34,298 nucleotides of DNA from an uncultured Lachnospiraceae bacterium (GTDB lineage: Bacteria > Bacillota > Clostridia > Lachnospirales > Lachnospiraceae). The notes beneath the pieces are model-generated. The model had not been told where the DNA came from. It saw only the letters and a program-made list of their open reading frames with translations, and searched no databases. This document shows positions 30,680 through 34,298 of the stretch, piece after piece. The stretch's first letter is position 1; every line of letters starts with the position of its first letter. The stretch is taken from positions 1 through 34,298 of the forward strand of contig CADABQ010000032.1 of assembly GCA_902786205.1 (NCBI GenBank), in the 5' to 3' direction. The position numbers and the translations under genes are program-made.

Positions 30680-31975
30680 ATGTATCAAAAAATGATTTCA
30701 TATATTCATTTGTATGACAAAGACGGAGAAAAAGGACAGAATATTGGATTTGTAAAGTTGGCATTGCAGAATCAAACTTATAAATTGCGTGTACAAATGC
30801 GAAATGCAATGTGGAAGGAAAAGGAATGGACATTATATGGGTTTGTTCGTGGAAAAGAATTGTTACATACAGGGCGCTTTGGTGTATTGAAAATAAAAAA
30901 TGGATTTGGGGAAAGTTTATTTTTGGGAAATACGGGCGAAGTGTTTGAAAAGTATCGTTTTATAGATTTGGGTGGATTTCTATTATTGGAAAGAGGAAAG
31001 GAAGAAAAGAAGAATATAGAACAATTTTGTGCCAGTCAGTGGGATGATGAAAAAATAGAAATTAATCAAGTAGATTTTCGTTGTAAACCGTCAACTGAAA
31101 ATGTTTTGCATGCAGCAGAACTGGAGGAGAATTTTTTGCAGCAGGAGGAAGTAGAATATGTGCCGGTTTATTCCGAAGGAGTGGAAGTGGTAGAGAATGT
31201 GCAGGAGACAGAAAATAGAACGGAGAAGGTAGAAGATGTAAAAGATAAAACAGACGAGACAAAAAAAGAGGATGAAATACAGGTGCGAGAAAGAGTAGAA
31301 CAAATAGAAGAAAATGGAGCTGAGGAGAAAGAAAGAACAGTTGAGAAAAAAAGTATGTCCATAGAAGAAAAAGAAAATGCGGTGGAAAGTAAGCAATCAT
31401 CAGAGCAAAATTTGGGGCAAAGGCTGTTGGATACCTTTTTTCTTATAAAAAATGGAAAAGAGGAAAAGACAGAGGTTATGGAGAATGAACAAAAAGAGGA
31501 AAGGTTGGATGCACAACAGGAAGAAGAGCGGGAAATGGATATTTGGGAAGTTTTTCAAGAACATAAAAACAATCTGGAACGGCGCTATAAACAGATACAA
31601 GAAGAAGGAAAGGAAGAAAAAAATCTATGGTTGCCAGGGGAAGAACTATTGCGGGTATTTCCTAAAATGAACCCTTTTTTTGGAAATGAAGTCATAGAAT
31701 CGGTCCGAATGGAACCAAAAGATATTGGCGGTTTTCCTATGGAATTCTGGTATCTGGCAAATAATAGTTTTTTGTTACATGGATATTATTGTTATCGGCA
31801 TTTGCTGTTTATGAAAATGCATAATGGGGCGGAATATCAATATGTAATTGCAGTACCGGGGAACAGTGATTATAGAGAAAAATTCATGGCAAATATGTTT
31901 GGGTTTGAACAGTTTAAGGCAGTACAAAGTCGCAAAAATGCAGGTTTTGGGTATTGGTGGAGGAGGTTGGTGTAG
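30680..31975 (+). CDS. Uncharacterised protein with conserved ends and charged middle
   Basis: The 431-residue protein is not of known function. The N-terminal region (1-115) is beta-rich ('FVKLALQNQTYKLRVQMRNA', 'WTLYGFVRGKELLHTGRFGVLKIKNGFGESL'). The middle (about 150-300) is low-complexity Glu/Lys. The C-terminal region (300-431) has 'WLPGEELLRVFPKMNPFFGNE' like sequence and a distinctive ending 'FGFEQFKAVQSRKNAGFGYW' with many aromatics. From memory, similar proteins with a short C-terminal DUF (perhaps DUF6128) occur in many Lachnospiraceae; the name is uncertain. No signal peptide or membrane segment is present. The ribosome site is AAGGGGAG. It follows the rsmA terminator, so it has its own transcript. 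Confidence 0.7.
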   Translation: MYQKMISYIHLYDKDGEKGQNIGFVKLALQNQTYKLRVQMRNAMWKEKEWTLYGFVRGKELLHTGRFGVLKIKNGFGESLFLGNTGEVFEKYRFIDLGGFLLLERGKEEKKNIEQFCASQWDDEKIEINQVDFRCKPSTENVLHAAELEENFLQQEEVEYVPVYSEGVEVVENVQETENRTEKVEDVKDKTDETKKEDEIQVRERVEQIEENGAEEKERTVEKKSMSIEEKENAVESKQSSEQNLGQRLLDTFFLIKNGKEEKTEVMENEQKEERLDAQQEEEREMDIWEVFQEHKNNLERRYKQIQEEGKEEKNLWLPGEELLRVFPKMNPFFGNEVIESVRMEPKDIGGFPMEFWYLANNSFLLHGYYCYRHLLFMKMHNGAEYQYVIAVPGNSDYREKFMANMFGFEQFKAVQSRKNAGFGYWWRRLV

Positions 31976-32000
31976 AAAAAGGAAGGGATTGCTATTTTAT

Positions 32001-32028
32001 TTTACATTTGGTATCATAGTTATATAGT
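32001..32028 (+). promoter_or_regulatory. Promoter of the EAL gene
   Basis: TTTACA (32001-32006), 16 nt, TATAGT (32023-32028). Confidence 0.5.
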
Positions 32029-32118
32029 ATAGGGAAACGGATTTATACACAAAGTAGACGGATGTGTTCCTACGACAAAGAACAAAAGAATAAAGGCACA
32101 AAGGGGGGAGGTGCTATA

Positions 32119-34083
32119 ATGAATAATTACAATATATATTTAGAAATAGCATCTGTATGTTTTCTGTTGCTGGTGATTTGTATTATAAATACAAAACGTC
32201 AATTAAGTATTTTTCAAAATTGGTTATATTCGGGTGCGTTATATGCATTACTATTTTTAAATGTAAGTGATATGGCGGCTGTATTTGTCAGTGATCGGGT
32301 TCGTGCAGGTGCTACTGGATTGTTTGGTTTTTGTTATGGTATTACAATACTTAGCTTTCTTTTACAGATTTTTTCACTACAGCTGATTTATTCGTATCTC
32401 ACAGTGGTGCTAGAAGGGAAAAAAATTAAGAAACCACAATTTTTGGTTTTTACTCTTTTATCTGTGATTTACAGTATTTTGGTTCTAACGACACCATTTA
32501 GTAAAATAGTATTTTACTATGATAGAGCAGGTGCCTTTCATTATGGAAAGTTTTCTTGCATTCTTTATTGTATGCCTGCTGTATTTGCAGTATATTCCTT
32601 GCTATCTTTACACTTTCACAAAAAGGTACTTTCCAAGCTGGAAAGGAATCTAATGTTGTTTTTTAATGCGACGATGGTATTGCTTGTATTGTCTATGACG
32701 TATTTACCTCGCTTTCCACTTATGTATTTTTGGTTATCTGTTGCAGTGATGGGAATTTTTCTTACGATGCAGTCACCAGATCGATATTTGGATAACACAA
32801 CGTCGGCATTCAATGAAGATGGTTTGATGGTTATGATAAATGACCGAATTGAACGTGAAAAACCATTTTCTGTATTGTTTATGGCCATTCATGATTTTGA
32901 AGGAATAAAAGATGGTTTTGTCACGGAAAATAAAAAGAAAGTCTACCGTAAGATTTGTTCTGATTTGCGTTATAGGAACTTAAAAAGAAAAGAGCGTCCT
33001 AAAATTGATGTATTCCGTGATAATGACAATATTTATATTATGTTCCATGAGGCTGTAAAAGCAGAAGAGCTTGCTATGAGAATCGGTTCTAAGGTTACGG
33101 ATGGTATTTATGTAGATGAAAATGCAAAATCAGTAAAAGTTGTGGCAAAGATGTTGTTATTTGATTTTCCGGGACGTATCCGGACAGAGGAGCAGTTTTA
33201 TTCTGTGATTCGTTATTTCCTCACAGATGATTATTACAATCGTTATAATCAGATGCAATTTATTAACGAGGAGTTTTATCGGAAAAAGAAGCGTTATGAG
33301 GACGTAAGACGATTGGTAGAAGAAGCGATTCGTACAGATGGCATCCAGATGTATTATCAACCTATTTATTCTACACAAAGGAAAGATTTTCATTCTGCGG
33401 AGGCATTGGTTCGTTTGAGTGATACAACAACAATTGGATTTGTTTCACCGGAAGAATTTATACCGATTGCGGAAAAAGAACATTTGATTTTACAGTTGGA
33501 AGAGTTGATTTTACGAAAAATTTGCAGTTTTATTCAAAGTGCAAATTTAAGGGAACTGGGTGTAAGTTATATGGAAATCAATCTTTCCGGAAATCAGTGT
33601 GTGCAGGCTGATTTGGCAGAGCAATTACAAAAGCTGATAAATGAGTATGATATTCCACCGGAATTTATCAATTTTGAGGTGACAGAAACAGCTACAATAG
33701 ACAATGGAGATTGCCTGATTCGAAATATGCAGGAGTTACAGAGTCAGGGTTCTACTTTTGCATTGGATGATTATGGCTCTGGTGCATCAAATTTGAAATA
33801 TTTGGTAGAATATCCATTTGAAATTGTAAAATTGGATAAGAGTATTGTCTGGACGCATTTTGGTGCAACGAATGCAAAGACGAAAGCAGTATTGCCGTTA
33901 TCGGTACATATGCTTCGAGAAATGAAGGTGTATATTGTAGCAGAAGGTGTAGAAAATGCAGAACAGAAAGAAGAACTGGAACGCATGGGTGTACAATATC
34001 TACAGGGATATTATTTCTCAAAACCAATTTGTGAAGAGGAATATATTCGTTTTTTAAGAAAATACAATTGTAAACAGGGATAG
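32119..34083 (+). CDS. Membrane EAL cyclic di-GMP phosphodiesterase with degenerate GGDEF
   Basis: The 654-residue protein begins at 32119, supported by GGGGAGG about 7 nt upstream. The first 220 residues hold six or seven hydrophobic segments forming a membrane sensor. Residues about 240-380 resemble a GGDEF domain, but the active-site loop reads 'FRDNDNIYIMF' instead of GGDEF, so synthesis of cyclic di-GMP is unlikely. The EAL domain (about 395-640) keeps every catalytic element: 'SAEALVRL' (428-430), 'EINLSGNQ', 'FEVTETA', 'LDDYGSGASNL', 'VKLDKS', 'VAEGVEN' and 'QGYYFSKP'. It should hydrolyse cyclic di-GMP to pGpG. The degenerate GGDEF may bind GTP as an activator, as in known EAL proteins. 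Confidence 0.94.
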   Translation: MNNYNIYLEIASVCFLLLVICIINTKRQLSIFQNWLYSGALYALLFLNVSDMAAVFVSDRVRAGATGLFGFCYGITILSFLLQIFSLQLIYSYLTVVLEGKKIKKPQFLVFTLLSVIYSILVLTTPFSKIVFYYDRAGAFHYGKFSCILYCMPAVFAVYSLLSLHFHKKVLSKLERNLMLFFNATMVLLVLSMTYLPRFPLMYFWLSVAVMGIFLTMQSPDRYLDNTTSAFNEDGLMVMINDRIEREKPFSVLFMAIHDFEGIKDGFVTENKKKVYRKICSDLRYRNLKRKERPKIDVFRDNDNIYIMFHEAVKAEELAMRIGSKVTDGIYVDENAKSVKVVAKMLLFDFPGRIRTEEQFYSVIRYFLTDDYYNRYNQMQFINEEFYRKKKRYEDVRRLVEEAIRTDGIQMYYQPIYSTQRKDFHSAEALVRLSDTTTIGFVSPEEFIPIAEKEHLILQLEELILRKICSFIQSANLRELGVSYMEINLSGNQCVQADLAEQLQKLINEYDIPPEFINFEVTETATIDNGDCLIRNMQELQSQGSTFALDDYGSGASNLKYLVEYPFEIVKLDKSIVWTHFGATNAKTKAVLPLSVHMLREMKVYIVAEGVENAEQKEELERMGVQYLQGYYFSKPICEEEYIRFLRKYNCKQG

Positions 34084-34087
34084 AGGC

Positions 34088-34115
34088 AAAGTCAGCTGTG
34101 TAAGCAGCTGACTTT
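34088..34115 (+). terminator. Terminator-like hairpin after the EAL gene
   Basis: AAAGTCAGCTG (34088-34098) pairs with CAGCTGACTTT (34105-34115) with a 6-nt loop. The tail after it is only moderately T-rich. Confidence 0.65.
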
Positions 34116-34203
34116 CGATTTGTGTGGGTAATGAGCCAATATCTATGCTGGTATGAATTTTTTGTGAGTAGATGTTTGGGTTGCATTTTTCGGCAGAAAA
34201 TTT

Positions 34204-34298
34204 GTAACAGTTCAGCCGGGCAGAAATGATTGTGGAAATTGCACATGACTGCTAGCAGGCTAAGTGCAATTTCCACAATCATTTCTATTGGGCTAACG
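34204..34298 (-). mobile_element. Partial MITE-like palindromic element at the contig right end
   Basis: This is the reverse complement of the copy at 1-98, identical over its 95 bases and starting with GTAACAGTTCAGCCGGG (34204-34220). The other half is off the contig. The 8 bases before it, GAAAATTT (34196-34203), would be the target duplication. Confidence 0.85.

Noticed and set aside
33752..34282. 176-codon minus-strand frame at the right end
   Set aside because: It starts inside the MITE and then runs antisense to the EAL gene, whose reading frame is clearly the real one.

Overview
The window looks like a chromosomal contig from a low-GC, Gram-positive gut anaerobe of the Clostridia, most likely Lachnospiraceae. 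The reasons are AT-rich DNA with strong AGGAGG ribosome sites, a long Bacillus/Clostridium-type SRP RNA, a SAM-I riboswitch in front of metK, a family II CBS-type pyrophosphatase, a BspA-like leucine-rich surface protein, a DUF1002 secreted protein and several small lipoproteins. I cannot name a genus. No prophage, plasmid genes, transposase gene, tRNA or CRISPR array was seen.

Layout. 1-700: the end of a dispersed palindromic element, then the SRP RNA with its promoter and terminator. 695-6001: a large protein with a cyclic-nucleotide-binding-like domain, a secreted LRR protein and a small membrane protein. 6227-6429: a complete 187-bp miniature transposable element with 17-bp inverted ends and an 8-bp target duplication. 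6679-9735: a 1018-residue TPR protein ending in what looks like a degenerate AAA+ domain. 10156-17886: ppaC, an Ig-like small protein, a flavin reductase, an OLD-family nuclease, a shikimate-kinase-like protein, murA and a lipoprotein. 17987-22359: an HD-GYP phosphodiesterase, a zinc phospholipase C-like protein, a DUF1002 protein and an orphan PTS EIIC. 22693-25250: a lipoprotein, then metK behind a SAM-I riboswitch. 25332-30494: a MATE exporter divergent from an AraC regulator, a Na+/Ca2+ exchanger family protein, tatD and rsmA. 30680-34083: a large uncharacterised protein and a membrane EAL phosphodiesterase. The right end is another copy of the palindromic element.

How the genes work together. 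Most of this is housekeeping: protein targeting (SRP), pyrophosphate hydrolysis, peptidoglycan precursor synthesis, SAM synthesis and 16S rRNA dimethylation. The two signalling enzymes (HD-GYP and EAL) both degrade cyclic di-GMP, and no intact GGDEF synthase is present. The AraC/MATE pair is a classic divergent regulator-target arrangement.

The parts most worth a second look are: the transposable element, whose copies also define both contig ends; a roughly 45-nt intergenic motif found three times, each time upstream of and in the same orientation as an essential gene (ppaC, murA, metK); a second large foldable segment between the SAM riboswitch and metK; and the TPR/pseudo-AAA protein. I saw no multigene defence or biosynthetic island; the OLD nuclease is the only defence-type gene.
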